A DNA stretch of 8,164 nt. Source: an uncultured Flavobacteriales bacterium (GTDB lineage: Bacteria; Bacteroidota; Bacteroidia; Flavobacteriales_D; Sanyastnellaceae). Positions within the stretch are counted from its first letter, which is position 1; the number at the start of each line of letters is the position of its first letter. Shown here in pieces: positions 1-8,116 of the stretch. The notes beneath the pieces were generated by a model. That model was not told the DNA's origin. It searched no databases and was given only the letters and a program-made list of their open reading frames with translations. The translations under genes and the position numbers were made by a program. The stretch spans positions 1 through 8,164 of the forward strand of contig CAJXOV010000082.1 in assembly GCA_913057815.1 (NCBI GenBank). The letters are read 5' to 3'.

Positions 1-324
1 GTTATACATTCAGCTTACTTTCCTCATTTTAGAGCACAAATGAATTGTGTTCCTGGGATTCCTACAAGATTCAAAATGACACCTGTGATTACCACAGATT
101 CTATGAGAGTTATGGAAGACAATCCTGATTTCGATTACATTTTATTATGTAATAAAGTGTGTGGAGCTTCTCATAATAATATGGCTGTAAAAGTTATCAT
201 TGAAAGTGAGGCTGAGTACAAGGAGTGGATAGATAGTCAAAAGACTTTTTCTGAATCTTTAGGAGGAGAACCTGAAACTACAAGTGAAGAGAGTATAACG
301 GAGCCGGTGGCTGAGAAGAAATAA
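1..324 (+). CDS. coxB: Cytochrome c oxidase subunit II, C-terminal part (CuA domain), 5' truncated
   Basis: The frame is open from base 1, so the gene begins outside the window; the first ATG at 40 is internal. The 107 visible residues are the periplasmic cupredoxin domain that takes electrons from cytochrome c and passes them to subunit I. The CuA site is plain: an early His in VIHSAYFPHFR (visible residue 3), then CNKVCGASHNNM (visible residues 50-61) giving Cys50, Cys54, His58 and Met61. The position that is Glu in the mitochondrial motif CSEIC is Lys here; that residue binds copper through its backbone carbonyl, so the site should still form. A tail of about 30 Glu/Ser/Thr-rich residues follows the domain. 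The gene ends 23 bases before the coxA start and is surely co-transcribed with it. The N-terminal membrane part cannot be seen. Confidence 0.96.
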   Translation, partial: VIHSAYFPHFRAQMNCVPGIPTRFKMTPVITTDSMRVMEDNPDFDYILLCNKVCGASHNNMAVKVIIESEAEYKEWIDSQKTFSESLGGEPETTSEESITEPVAEKK

Positions 325-347
325 GAATTAAGAAAAAATTGTTCAAG

Positions 348-2105
<1,758 letters not shown>

Positions 2106-2130
2106 GTAAATAAATGAAAACAATTAAATA

Positions 2131-2158
2131 GAGCTACAGTTTATCTGTGGCTCTTTTT
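2131..2158 (+). terminator. Rho-independent terminator after coxA
   Basis: A 9-bp stem (GAGCTACAG at 2131-2139 with CTGTGGCTC at 2145-2153, one G-U pair) has a 5-base loop and is followed by five T at 2154-2158. It lies 25 bases after the coxA stop and would close the cytochrome oxidase operon, so ruvB should have its own promoter. Confidence 0.85.
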
Positions 2159-2191
2159 ATATCCAAACTTTTAGAGAATGATTATTCCTAT

Positions 2192-2199
2192 TATCTTTG
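2192..2199 (+). promoter_or_regulatory. Candidate -7 promoter box of ruvB-queG
   Basis: TATCTTTG matches the Bacteroidota -7 consensus TAnnTTTG exactly. A TTTTAG at 2169-2174, 17 bases upstream, is a poor fit to the TTTG -33 element. The box lies just after the coxA terminator and ends six bases before the ruvB ATG, so the transcript would have almost no leader. The in-frame TTG at 2197 lies inside this box, which argues against it as the start codon. Confidence 0.55.
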
Positions 2200-2205
2200 A
2201 GAACA

Positions 2206-3225
2206 ATGGAAGATTTTAGTCCAAGAGAAGAAGCAGACAGAAATTCTGATAAAGAACTTGAGAGAGTCCTCAGACCCAAAAGTTTTGAGGACTTTACAGG
2301 TCAGAGAGCAGTATTGGAGAATCTTCAAATATTCACTCAAGCAGCTAAACTGCGTGATGAGTCTTTGGATCATGTGCTTTTACATGGCCCTCCTGGTCTG
2401 GGTAAAACAACATTGGCTAATATCATAGCCAATGAAATGGAAGTGGGTATAAAAACCACATCGGGGCCAGTACTTGATAAGCCTGGGGATTTAGCTGGTT
2501 TGTTAACCAACCTTGAAGAAAATGATGTTCTTTTTATTGATGAAATTCATCGACTCAGTCCTGTTGTAGAAGAGTACCTGTACTCAGCTATGGAAGATTA
2601 TGTCATTGATTTAGTCATAGACTCCGGACCAAATGCTAGAACTGTTCAAATAACCTTAGAACCTTTCACTTTAATAGGTGCTACTACTAGAAGTGGATTA
2701 TTGACAGCTCCTTTGAGAGCCAGATTTGGAATTAATTCTAGATTAGAATATTATGATTCTAAACTGCTTACAGATATTGTTACAAGGAGTGCTGAAATTT
2801 TGGAAATTCCTATAAATGAATCAGCAGCTTTTGAAATTGCAAGACGAAGCCGAGGAACTCCTAGAATTTGCAATGCTCTTCTTCGTAGAGTGCGTGATTT
2901 TGCTCAAATTAAGGGAGATGGAACCATTACCTTAGAAATAACGCACACGGCATTAACAGCTCTAAACGTGGATGAATTTGGTTTGGATGAAATGGACAAT
3001 AAAATTCTTACTACGCTAATTGAAAAGTTTAAAGGTGGACCAGTAGGGTTGAATACATTGGCCACCGCAGTAGGAGAAGATAAAGGAACAATTGAAGAAG
3101 TGTATGAGCCTTTTTTGATACAAGAAGGATTTTTGGTAAGAACTCAAAGAGGAAGACAGGTGACCGATAGAGCTTTTGATCATTTAGGGTATAATTCCAT
3201 TAAACCACAGGGAAACCTTTTTTGA
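2206..3225 (+). CDS. ruvB: Holliday junction branch migration helicase RuvB
   Basis: RuvB is the hexameric AAA+ ATPase that drives branch migration of Holliday junctions with RuvA, before RuvC cuts them. The 339-residue product has the usual length. Visible parts in order: Walker [10 protein letters not shown] (about residues 62-70), the RuvB stretch [18 protein letters not shown], Walker [12 protein letters not shown] (about 108-118), sensor 1 in [20 protein letters not shown] with the arginine finger region, sensor 2 in [20 protein letters not shown], and the C-terminal winged helix with [11 protein letters not shown] and [13 protein letters not shown]. The ATG at 2206 was chosen over an upstream in-frame TTG that falls in the promoter box. 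The stop overlaps the queG start by one base, so the two are translated in tandem. The same ruvB-queG pairing downstream of coxA is, as I recall, common in Bacteroidota. Confidence 0.98.
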   Translation: MEDFSPREEADRNSDKELERVLRPKSFEDFTGQRAVLENLQIFTQAAKLRDESLDHVLLHGPPGLGKTTLANIIANEMEVGIKTTSGPVLDKPGDLAGLLTNLEENDVLFIDEIHRLSPVVEEYLYSAMEDYVIDLVIDSGPNARTVQITLEPFTLIGATTRSGLLTAPLRARFGINSRLEYYDSKLLTDIVTRSAEILEIPINESAAFEIARRSRGTPRICNALLRRVRDFAQIKGDGTITLEITHTALTALNVDEFGLDEMDNKILTTLIEKFKGGPVGLNTLATAVGEDKGTIEEVYEPFLIQEGFLVRTQRGRQVTDRAFDHLGYNSIKPQGNLF

Positions 3226-4163
3226 TGTCAAGCTCTAGCCTAGTAGAAACGAGAACGGAGTTGATAAAAAAAGAAGCTCTTAGATTGGGCTTTCTTGATT
3301 GTCGAATTGCCAAAGCCGATTTTCTAGAAGATGAAGCTCCTAGGTTAGAAGATTGGTTGGAGAATAATCACCACGGCCAGATGAGCTATATGGCCAACCA
3401 TTTCGATAAGAGGTTAGACCCCAGAAAACTAGTAGAAGGAGCCAAGTCAGTAATTTCTCTCAGTTTGAATTATTATTCTGATGAAAGAGCTTCCGATGAG
3501 AATGCGCCTAAAATTTCTATGTATGCCTATGGAAGAGACTATCACAAAGTCATTAAGTCAAAACTCAAAGCTTTGATACGCTTTATTCACACGGAAATTG
3601 GTGAGGTAGGTGGAAGGGCATTTGTAGATTCTGCGCCTGTGATGGATAAGGCTTGGGCGCTAAAGAGTGGGATTGGCTGGATGGGAAAACACTCAAACGT
3701 TTTGTCGAAGAAGACTGGTTCTTTCTATTTCATTTCTGAATTAATTTTAGATCTGGAATTAGTTTCCGATACTATGGTGACTGACCACTGTGGAACCTGT
3801 ACAGCATGCATTGATGCCTGCCCTACTGGAGCTATAATTAGACCATATGTAGTGGATGGAAGCAAATGCATATCTTATTTCACTATAGAACTAAAAGATG
3901 AAATTTTCCCAAGTGAGTATAAAGGGAAGTTCGATAATTGGATGTTTGGATGTGACATCTGTCAGGAGGTTTGTCCTTGGAATAGGTTTAGCACACAGCA
4001 CCAAGAGCCGGACTTTTTCCCTCACGCTAATTTACTCAACCTTTCCACTAAAGAATGGGAAGAATTGACTGAAGATGTATTTGAAGAATTATTTAAAGGA
4101 AGTCCAGTAAAGAGAACCAAGTTTGCAGGACTAAAACGAAATCTGAAATTTTTAAAGGCATAA
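3225..4163 (+). CDS. queG: Epoxyqueuosine reductase QueG
   Basis: QueG reduces epoxyqueuosine to queuosine at wobble position 34 of the tRNAs for Tyr, His, Asn and Asp, using cobalamin and two [4Fe-4S] clusters in the cytoplasm. The 312-residue product shows the N-terminal cobalamin-binding domain, including [12 protein letters not shown] with Asp135 (the likely catalytic acid) and [15 protein letters not shown] ferredoxin-like domain follows with Cys189, 192, 195 and 199 ([16 protein letters not shown]), Cys215, and Cys243, 246 and 250 ([11 protein letters not shown]): eight cysteines, enough for two clusters. It is shorter than versions such as the Bacillus enzyme, which carry a C-terminal HEAT-repeat extension. 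The ATG shares its A with the ruvB TGA (TGATG), which indicates translational coupling; a TTG one codon earlier is less likely. A hairpin begins directly after the stop. Confidence 0.97.
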   Translation: MSSSSLVETRTELIKKEALRLGFLDCRIAKADFLEDEAPRLEDWLENNHHGQMSYMANHFDKRLDPRKLVEGAKSVISLSLNYYSDERASDENAPKISMYAYGRDYHKVIKSKLKALIRFIHTEIGEVGGRAFVDSAPVMDKAWALKSGIGWMGKHSNVLSKKTGSFYFISELILDLELVSDTMVTDHCGTCTACIDACPTGAIIRPYVVDGSKCISYFTIELKDEIFPSEYKGKFDNWMFGCDICQEVCPWNRFSTQHQEPDFFPHANLLNLSTKEWEELTEDVFEELFKGSPVKRTKFAGLKRNLKFLKA

Positions 4164-4189
4164 AAAAAGCCCCTTTTTAAAGGGGCTTT
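4162..4189. terminator. Two-way terminator between queG and the convergent small gene
   Basis: Complementary arms AAAGCCCCTT (4166-4175) and AAGGGGCTTT (4180-4189) form a GC-cored hairpin directly after the queG stop. Reading plus, only three T follow the core. Reading minus, the hairpin is followed by seven T (A-run 4162-4168), which is a better terminator. It therefore fits the end of a minus-strand transcript coming from 4456-4214 as well as the end of queG. Confidence 0.85.
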
Positions 4190-4213
4190 GAAGTTTATTA
4201 AATTATTAAGTTC

Positions 4214-4456
4214 TTACGCTGGAAGAACTTTTTGAAATGAATCTTCAATCAGCTGAGGGTAAAGGTTTCCAAACTTTATCAAACACCATCTCCTCAACAC
4301 TTCTAACTCCTCTGTTTTCACCCATTTGATAGATTTCATTAACTCTTTCTTGAAAAGGTGCTTATCGAAGCTAACTTTCTCAAGAATTTTTTTACAAAAT
4401 TCAAGCATTCCTTTCGCTTTTGGTTTCACTCTAAAGATATATATTGTTTTATACAA
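4214..4456 (-). CDS. Small lysine-rich protein of unknown function
   Basis: I do not recognise a named family. The 80-residue product is strongly basic (15 Lys and 3 Arg against 9 acidic residues), with no membrane segment or signal peptide. It looks helical, with the stretches FCKKILEKVSFDKHLFKKEL and TEELEVLRRWCLIKFG. Two points favour a real gene: its reading direction leads into a hairpin with seven T 25 bases after its stop, and the sequence has a natural, soluble-protein composition. The start is uncertain. The full length needs a TTG at 4456; no ATG occurs between it and the upstream in-frame stop (4475-4477). An internal ATG at 4408 would give 64 residues. A 7-bp inverted repeat (4455-4471) covers the TTG. 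It faces queG and diverges from trhO, so it is probably a single-gene unit. Confidence 0.6.
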   Translation of the reverse strand: MYKTIYIFRVKPKAKGMLEFCKKILEKVSFDKHLFKKELMKSIKWVKTEELEVLRRWCLIKFGNLYPQLIEDSFQKVLPA

Positions 4457-4471
4457 TTCCTTGTAGGAATT
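4455..4471. repeat. Inverted repeat over the putative start of the small gene
   Basis: AATTCCT and AGGAATT are perfect 7-base arms around a three-base centre (TGT). In the minus-strand transcript this would form a small hairpin ending at the TTG start codon of the small gene; as DNA it could be a protein-binding site. Its role is not known. Confidence 0.4.
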
Positions 4472-4542
4472 TTCCTAATTATTCACATTCTATATGTCGA
4501 ATACCTTAGACCTCCTTAAAAACGTGAATTTGTGGCAGAAAT

Positions 4543-4560
4543 TTTAGCACTAGTGTTAAA
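4543..4560. promoter_or_regulatory. 18-base near-palindrome, possible operator
   Basis: TTTAGCACTAGTGTTAAA reads the same on both strands except for one mismatched pair (4547/4556). It lies about 80 bases upstream of the trhO promoter box and 90 bases upstream of the small minus-strand gene, a position where a dimeric regulator could act on either. No particular regulator can be named. Confidence 0.3.
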
Positions 4561-4623
4561 TTATTGCAACTTAAAAAGCACAAGACTATTTGCTCGATAA
4601 CCTCCTATATAGCTGAAAAGTTT

Positions 4624-4631
4624 TAACTTTG
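4624..4631 (+). promoter_or_regulatory. Candidate -7 promoter box of trhO
   Basis: TAACTTTG matches TAnnTTTG. The nearest TTTG upstream (4589-4592) is 31 bases away, which is too far for a standard -33 element, so the call is weak. If correct, the trhO mRNA would have a leader of about 130 bases, unlike the other boxes in this window. Confidence 0.35.
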
Positions 4632-4765
4632 CACTATAAAAATTAGTGGTTCACACATAACTTGAAATTGTGAGGTGAAAGGCTGATAGTTAATGTCCGG
4701 TATTATAGCCTTATTCGAGGTGTTAAATCCTGCTATCTATTCCTTTTCTCTCTAAACTTATAGAA

Positions 4766-5800
4766 ATGAAAAGGCTTTATAACATTGTAGATTCTAAGGA
4801 ACTAAAGGAGAAAATGAAAAATTCTCCTGATAAAAGATTTACTCTTTCTTTTTATAAATACCAACAAATAGGCAACCCAAGTTTTTTTAGGGATTACCTT
4901 TTTATCAATTGGAGTTCTTTTGATGTGTTTGGAAGAACCTATGTTTCCAGTGAGGGTATAAACGCACAAATTTCTGTTCCGATTAACAGGTTCGAAGAAT
5001 TTAAGGACCACCTTTATTCTATTTCTTTTATGGATGAACTAAGACTAAACTTGGCCATAGAAGATGACGGAAAGAGTTTTTACAAGCTAAAAATAAAACT
5101 TAGAGATAAAATTGTGGCAGATGGATTAGATGATAGTTCTTTTGATGTCACTGTTACTGGAAAACACTTAAACGCTAAAGAATTTAACCAGTTGACGAAT
5201 GATGAAAAGACTATCCTTATAGATATGAGGAATCATTATGAGCATGAAGTTGGTCATTTTGAAGGAGCCATTCTTCCCGATGTAGATACTTTTAGAGACG
5301 AACTCCAAGAAGTTCGAAAAATGTTAGATGGACAGGAAGAGAAAAATATAGTTATGTACTGCACTGGAGGTATAAGGTGTGAGAAAGCTTCAGCATGGTT
5401 GAAACATGAAGGTTTCCCTAATGTTCATCAGCTTGAAGGTGGAATAATCGAATATGCACGTCAAGCAGAGAAAGATGGTTTAGATAATAAGTTCAAAGGC
5501 AAGAATTTTGTCTTTGATGAGAGGTTAGGTGAAAGAATCTCAGATGAGATTATAGCTTCATGTCATCAATGCGGTGAATCATGCGATGATCATACAAATT
5601 GCGTGAATGAGGCATGTCATTTACTTTTTATTCAATGTCCAAAGTGTAAGGAGAAATTTGAAAACACATGTTCAGATGATTGTAATAAAATTGTTCAACT
5701 TTCTGAAGAAGAACAGAAGGAACTAAGAAAAGGACAAGAACCTAGAATTAATATTTTCAAAAAGGGAAGATCTAATAAACTTCCATTCATGAATAAATAA
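4766..5800 (+). CDS. trhO: tRNA uridine(34) hydroxylase TrhO (rhodanese family, YceA type)
   Basis: TrhO uses O2 to hydroxylate wobble uridine 34 of certain tRNAs, giving 5-hydroxyuridine, the precursor of further xo5U modifications. The 344-residue product has the full family layout. An N-terminal acylphosphatase-like domain (about residues 1-115) carries the family stretch VSSEGINAQISVP. A rhodanese domain (about 125-235) has the active loop CTGGIRCEKA with Cys199, followed by HQLEGGIIEY. The C-terminal part (about 245-344) is rich in cysteine (266, 269, 273, 279, 284, 291, 294, 302, 306), suggesting bound zinc. A classical sulfurtransferase role is less likely given this architecture. The ATG at 4766 is the first in frame and gives the usual N-terminus. 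Its stop directly abuts the stop of the convergent hydroxylase gene. Confidence 0.95.
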   Translation: MKRLYNIVDSKELKEKMKNSPDKRFTLSFYKYQQIGNPSFFRDYLFINWSSFDVFGRTYVSSEGINAQISVPINRFEEFKDHLYSISFMDELRLNLAIEDDGKSFYKLKIKLRDKIVADGLDDSSFDVTVTGKHLNAKEFNQLTNDEKTILIDMRNHYEHEVGHFEGAILPDVDTFRDELQEVRKMLDGQEEKNIVMYCTGGIRCEKASAWLKHEGFPNVHQLEGGIIEYARQAEKDGLDNKFKGKNFVFDERLGERISDEIIASCHQCGESCDDHTNCVNEACHLLFIQCPKCKEKFENTCSDDCNKIVQLSEEEQKELRKGQEPRINIFKKGRSNKLPFMNK

Positions 5801-6544
5801 TTAGCGCACTATCATCGGCTGAATGTTTATCCCTTCTTCTAAAAGAGCTTCCATTTCTTCTAGTGAATGAAATAGTTGATCAAAATCTTTTATCAAGTAA
5901 TACCTCATTTGAATCTCTGAATTGACGAAGTGGTTGTGCGCAATGTGTTCGACATTATAATCCAATAGCTCCACTTTTTTGTTTTCATAGATATGGTTTA
6001 CTTCACCATAGCTAGATAAAATTCCCGCTCCGTAGATCTTAGGTTTATCATTAGATTTCATTAGGCCAAATTCTATTGTAAACCAGTAAAGGCGTTGCAA
6101 CGCTGTAAGAGCTCTATCATCATGCAAATATCTTACTCCGAGCTCCCCAAATTTTTGCATGAAAGAAGCATATGTCTCATTCATCAATAAAGGAATGTGT
6201 CCATAAGTGTCATGAAACATGTCTGGCTCTTCTAAATAATCGAGCTGTGCTCTGCTTCTTAGCCATGTGCTTGAACAAAACCGCTTAGCAGCCAGTAATT
6301 TGAAAAATTCTTCAACTGGTATTAAGCCTTTCACTACTTCGATAGTCCATCCTGTTTTTTCCAAAGAGAGCTCTAGTTTTTTAAAATCAGCTACTTCTGA
6401 ATTGTTCATGTTAGGATGTAATTCAGAAATACTATCCATGTATTCATTACAGGCTTTACCTTGTAAATTATTTAATTGTCTATTAAATAAAATCCCCCAA
6501 ATTTCGTGATCCTCCGAACTGTATTTTGTGTATTCCTGTTTCAT
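5801..6544 (-). CDS. phhA: Aromatic amino acid hydroxylase, probably phenylalanine 4-monooxygenase
   Basis: The likely reaction is phenylalanine to tyrosine with O2, a pterin cofactor and non-heme iron. The 247-residue protein is essentially the catalytic domain, without the N-terminal ACT regulatory domain of animal enzymes. The iron site is complete: His111 and His116 in EPDMFHDTYGHIPLL and Glu158 in YWFTIEFGL. The upstream stretch TWLRSRAQLDYLEEPD and the later GAGILSSYGE also follow the family. Tyr or Trp hydroxylation cannot be excluded by eye, but a bacterial single-domain enzyme is usually phenylalanine-specific. The ATG at 6544 is preceded by a terminator ending ten bases away and, further up, by a possible leader peptide, suggesting control by attenuation. 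There is no space for a terminator at its 3' end, where it meets trhO stop to stop. Confidence 0.95.
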   Translation of the reverse strand: MKQEYTKYSSEDHEIWGILFNRQLNNLQGKACNEYMDSISELHPNMNNSEVADFKKLELSLEKTGWTIEVVKGLIPVEEFFKLLAAKRFCSSTWLRSRAQLDYLEEPDMFHDTYGHIPLLMNETYASFMQKFGELGVRYLHDDRALTALQRLYWFTIEFGLMKSNDKPKIYGAGILSSYGEVNHIYENKKVELLDYNVEHIAHNHFVNSEIQMRYYLIKDFDQLFHSLEEMEALLEEGINIQPMIVR

Positions 6545-6554
6545 TATTTTAAAT

Positions 6555-6589
6555 AAAAAAACCCCTTTTCAAAAATTAAAAAGGGGTTT
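6555..6589 (-). terminator. Terminator hairpin in the leader of the hydroxylase gene (possible attenuator)
   Basis: Read on the minus strand, an 11-bp stem (AAACCCCTTTT at 6589-6579 with AAAAGGGGTTT at 6569-6559, loop of nine) runs into seven T at 6561-6555. The hydroxylase ATG begins ten bases later. No minus-strand gene lies upstream within the window to need a terminator here. Read plus, the T-run is only three long, so service as an end for plus-strand trhO read-through is possible but weaker. Confidence 0.8.
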
Positions 6590-6612
6590 AGATTATATTT
6601 TAAAATACTTCT

Positions 6613-6669
6613 TTAGCTCCTTTTAATCGAAAAAGATGAACAATAGAGGTATGTAATAATATTTTTCAT
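6613..6669 (-). CDS. Putative leader peptide (18 aa) of the hydroxylase gene
   Basis: A short frame starts with ATG at 6669, reads MKNIITYLYCSSFSIKRS and stops with TAA at 6615-6613. It holds two Tyr codons close together (codons 7 and 9) and one Phe codon (13), the product and substrate of the enzyme downstream. A TAAATTTG promoter box ends eight bases before its ATG, and an 11-bp terminator follows 23 bases after its stop. Codons 15-17 (ATT AAA AGG, 6627-6619) can pair with CCTTTTTAAT (6584-6575) in the terminator's 5' arm and loop, with one bulged T; this would block the terminator. The layout fits classical ribosome-stalling attenuation. A frame this short can arise by chance, so the call rests on the arrangement. 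Confidence 0.45.
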   Translation of the reverse strand: MKNIITYLYCSSFSIKRS

Positions 6670-6677
6670 TGAAGACT

Positions 6678-6685
6678 CAAATTTA
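6678..6685 (-). promoter_or_regulatory. Candidate -7 promoter box of the hydroxylase transcript
   Basis: On the minus strand TAAATTTG (6685-6678) matches TAnnTTTG and ends eight bases before the leader-peptide ATG. No clear TTG lies at the -33 distance. If used, transcription would start at or just before the leader ATG, giving an RNA leader of about 125 bases before the hydroxylase start. Confidence 0.45.
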
Positions 6686-6722
6686 GTAAATATCGAAATG
6701 GCTTTATGGAATAAAAATCCTC

Positions 6723-6730
6723 TAATTTTG
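6723..6730 (+). promoter_or_regulatory. Candidate -7 promoter box of the lipoprotein gene
   Basis: TAATTTTG matches TAnnTTTG and ends four bases before the ATG at 6735, so the transcript would be leaderless or nearly so. No good -33 element is visible. Together with the box at 6678-6685 it forms a compact divergent promoter region. Confidence 0.45.
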
Positions 6731-6734
6731 CGAT

Positions 6735-8116
6735 ATGAGAATTTCGGTTCATTTTTTAGTAGTTCTATGTTTGTTTTACTCTTGTGACTCGAAGGATAAC
6801 ACTGTTGATTATCAGTTGGAAGAAGAGGTTGGGCCTTTGTTTAAGCTTCGTTCTTCGAATGAAACAGGCATAGCTTTTAAAAACATGGTATTAGAGACTG
6901 ATTCGAATAATTATTTCAACAATCAATACATTTACAATGGAGGAGGAGTGGCTGTTGGTGATTTGAATAATGACGGTTTGGAAGATATTTACTTTACCGG
7001 AAATAATACAGACGACAGGCTCTATTTCAATAAAGGATCTTTAAATTTTGAAGATGTTTCGGCTTCATCAGGAATAAAAACAGGAGATAATTCTTGGAGT
7101 AGTGGAGTGACATTTGTAGATCTTAATGCAGATGGTTGGTTAGATATTTATGTTTGCAAAGCTGGCCATAACCAGTCTTTAGATAATAGAAAAAATCAGC
7201 TATATATTAATAAAAAAGATGGTACCTTTTTCTTAGACTCTCAAAGTGAACTGGCCGATTCTGGATGTTCCACACAAGCATCATTTTTTGACTTTGATTT
7301 AGATGGAGATTTAGATGTTTATGTAATGAATTATCCCGAGGAGTTTGATGTTGAGCAGGCATCAAAATCTTCCGAAAAGCTAAACAAAGATTCGGATCAT
7401 CTTTTTTTAAATGAGGGAGGAGGAAATTTCAGAGATATTACGGAGAGTAGTGGAGTAAATAATTATGCCTTCGGATTAGGATTGATAACGGCAGATTTTA
7501 ATGGAGATCATTTCCCCGATATTTATGTAGCCAATGATTACATGGAGAATGACTTTTTATATATCAATCAGCGGAATGGTCGATTTGAAGAAGAAATAAA
7601 GAGTAGGACAGGTCATAATTCTCAAAGCAGCATGGGAATAGATCGTGCAGATATAAATAATGATGGTTTTGAAGACTTTTTTGTAGCAGAGATGTTACCG
7701 TCCGATTATAAGAGATCGAAGGAGAACATGGCCTCGATGAATACGGAGTCATTTTGGTACTTTATAAACCAAGGCCATCATTATCAATATATGCATAACG
7801 TATTGCAATTAAATAATCACAATGGCTATTTCTCAGACATATCGCAATTAGCAGGTGTGGATCAAACGGACTGGAGCTGGTCTCCGGTTTTAGAGGATTA
7901 CGATAATGATGGATTTGTAGACTTATTTATTACAAATGGAGTGAAAAGAGATATGTTAAACAAAGACGCTAAGAATAGACGAAAGTTATTGAAGAAGAAA
8001 AAGGAAAGTCTTTCGGTAAGTGAATTGTACGAGTCGATTCCTAGTACCAGACTTAGCAATTATATTTTCAAGAATAATGGCGCCTTTGGTTTTGAAGATG
8101 TCACAAACGAATGGGG
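6735..8116 (+). CDS. VCBS/FG-GAP repeat lipoprotein, 3' truncated by the contig end
   Basis: The first 460 residues are visible; the frame has no stop before genomic sequence ends at 8116. The N-terminus is a lipoprotein signal: a hydrophobic run, then the lipobox FYSC with Cys17 as lipid anchor. Six calcium-binding-like loops of the FG-GAP/VCBS type follow: DLNNDGLED (76-84), DLNADGWLD (129-137), DFDLDGDLD (186-194), DFNGDHFPD (254-262), DINNDGFED (306-314) and DYDNDGFVD (388-396). Such repeats build a beta-propeller. The stretch NYIFKNNGAFGFEDVTNEWG is typical of the long CRTAC1-like proteins of Bacteroidota, which as I recall run to about 1,100 residues and often end in an ASPIC/UnbV domain, so more than half is probably missing. 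The role is not known; an outer-membrane or surface binding protein is likely. The ATG at 6735 gives a complete signal peptide. Confidence 0.9.

Larger units (their letters stand above)
4457..4765. other. Non-coding region between the small gene and trhO
   Basis: These 309 bases hold no convincing gene. Visible items are the inverted repeat at 4455-4471, a near-perfect 18-base palindrome at 4543-4560, and a TAnnTTTG box at 4624-4631 that could start trhO with a leader of roughly 130 bases. There are also two AGGAGG runs readable on the minus strand (near 4511-4517 and 4606) with no start codon suitably placed after them. No tRNA, known riboswitch or repeat array was recognised. Confidence 0.6.

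Noticed and set aside
339..347. TTG start three codons upstream of the coxA ATG
   Set aside because: The ATG at 348 gives a family-like N-terminus, and the extra residues MFK have no support.
2197..2205. TTG start three codons upstream of the ruvB ATG
   Set aside because: This TTG is part of the TATCTTTG promoter-like box, and the ATG at 2206 fits the family's N-terminus.
2191..2373. Minus-strand frame of 60 codons at the start of ruvB
   Set aside because: It is antisense to conserved RuvB coding sequence and has no promoter or recognisable product.
4511..4517. Perfect Shine-Dalgarno-like AAGGAGG on the minus strand
   Set aside because: No start codon with an open frame follows at a workable distance, and genes here do not otherwise use such sites.
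4494..4547. 17-codon plus-strand frame upstream of trhO (MSNTLDLLKNVNLWQKF), considered as a leader peptide
   Set aside because: It has no run of a regulatory amino acid, no terminator follows before trhO, and the only promoter box lies downstream of it.
4802..5011. Minus-strand frame of 69 codons inside trhO
   Set aside because: It is antisense to the conserved N-terminal domain of TrhO, with a low-complexity translation.
6267..6509. Plus-strand frame of 80 codons inside the hydroxylase gene
   Set aside because: It is antisense to conserved hydroxylase sequence, including the region just before the iron site.
7564..7752. Minus-strand frame of 62 codons inside the lipoprotein gene
   Set aside because: The plus-strand frame is continuous here and carries a calcium-loop repeat; the antisense translation looks random.
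6735..8116. Repeated Asp/Asn/Gly motifs considered as DNA repeats or a CRISPR-like array
   Set aside because: The repetition is at the protein level (VCBS/FG-GAP loops); spacing and DNA sequence vary, with no identical direct repeats.
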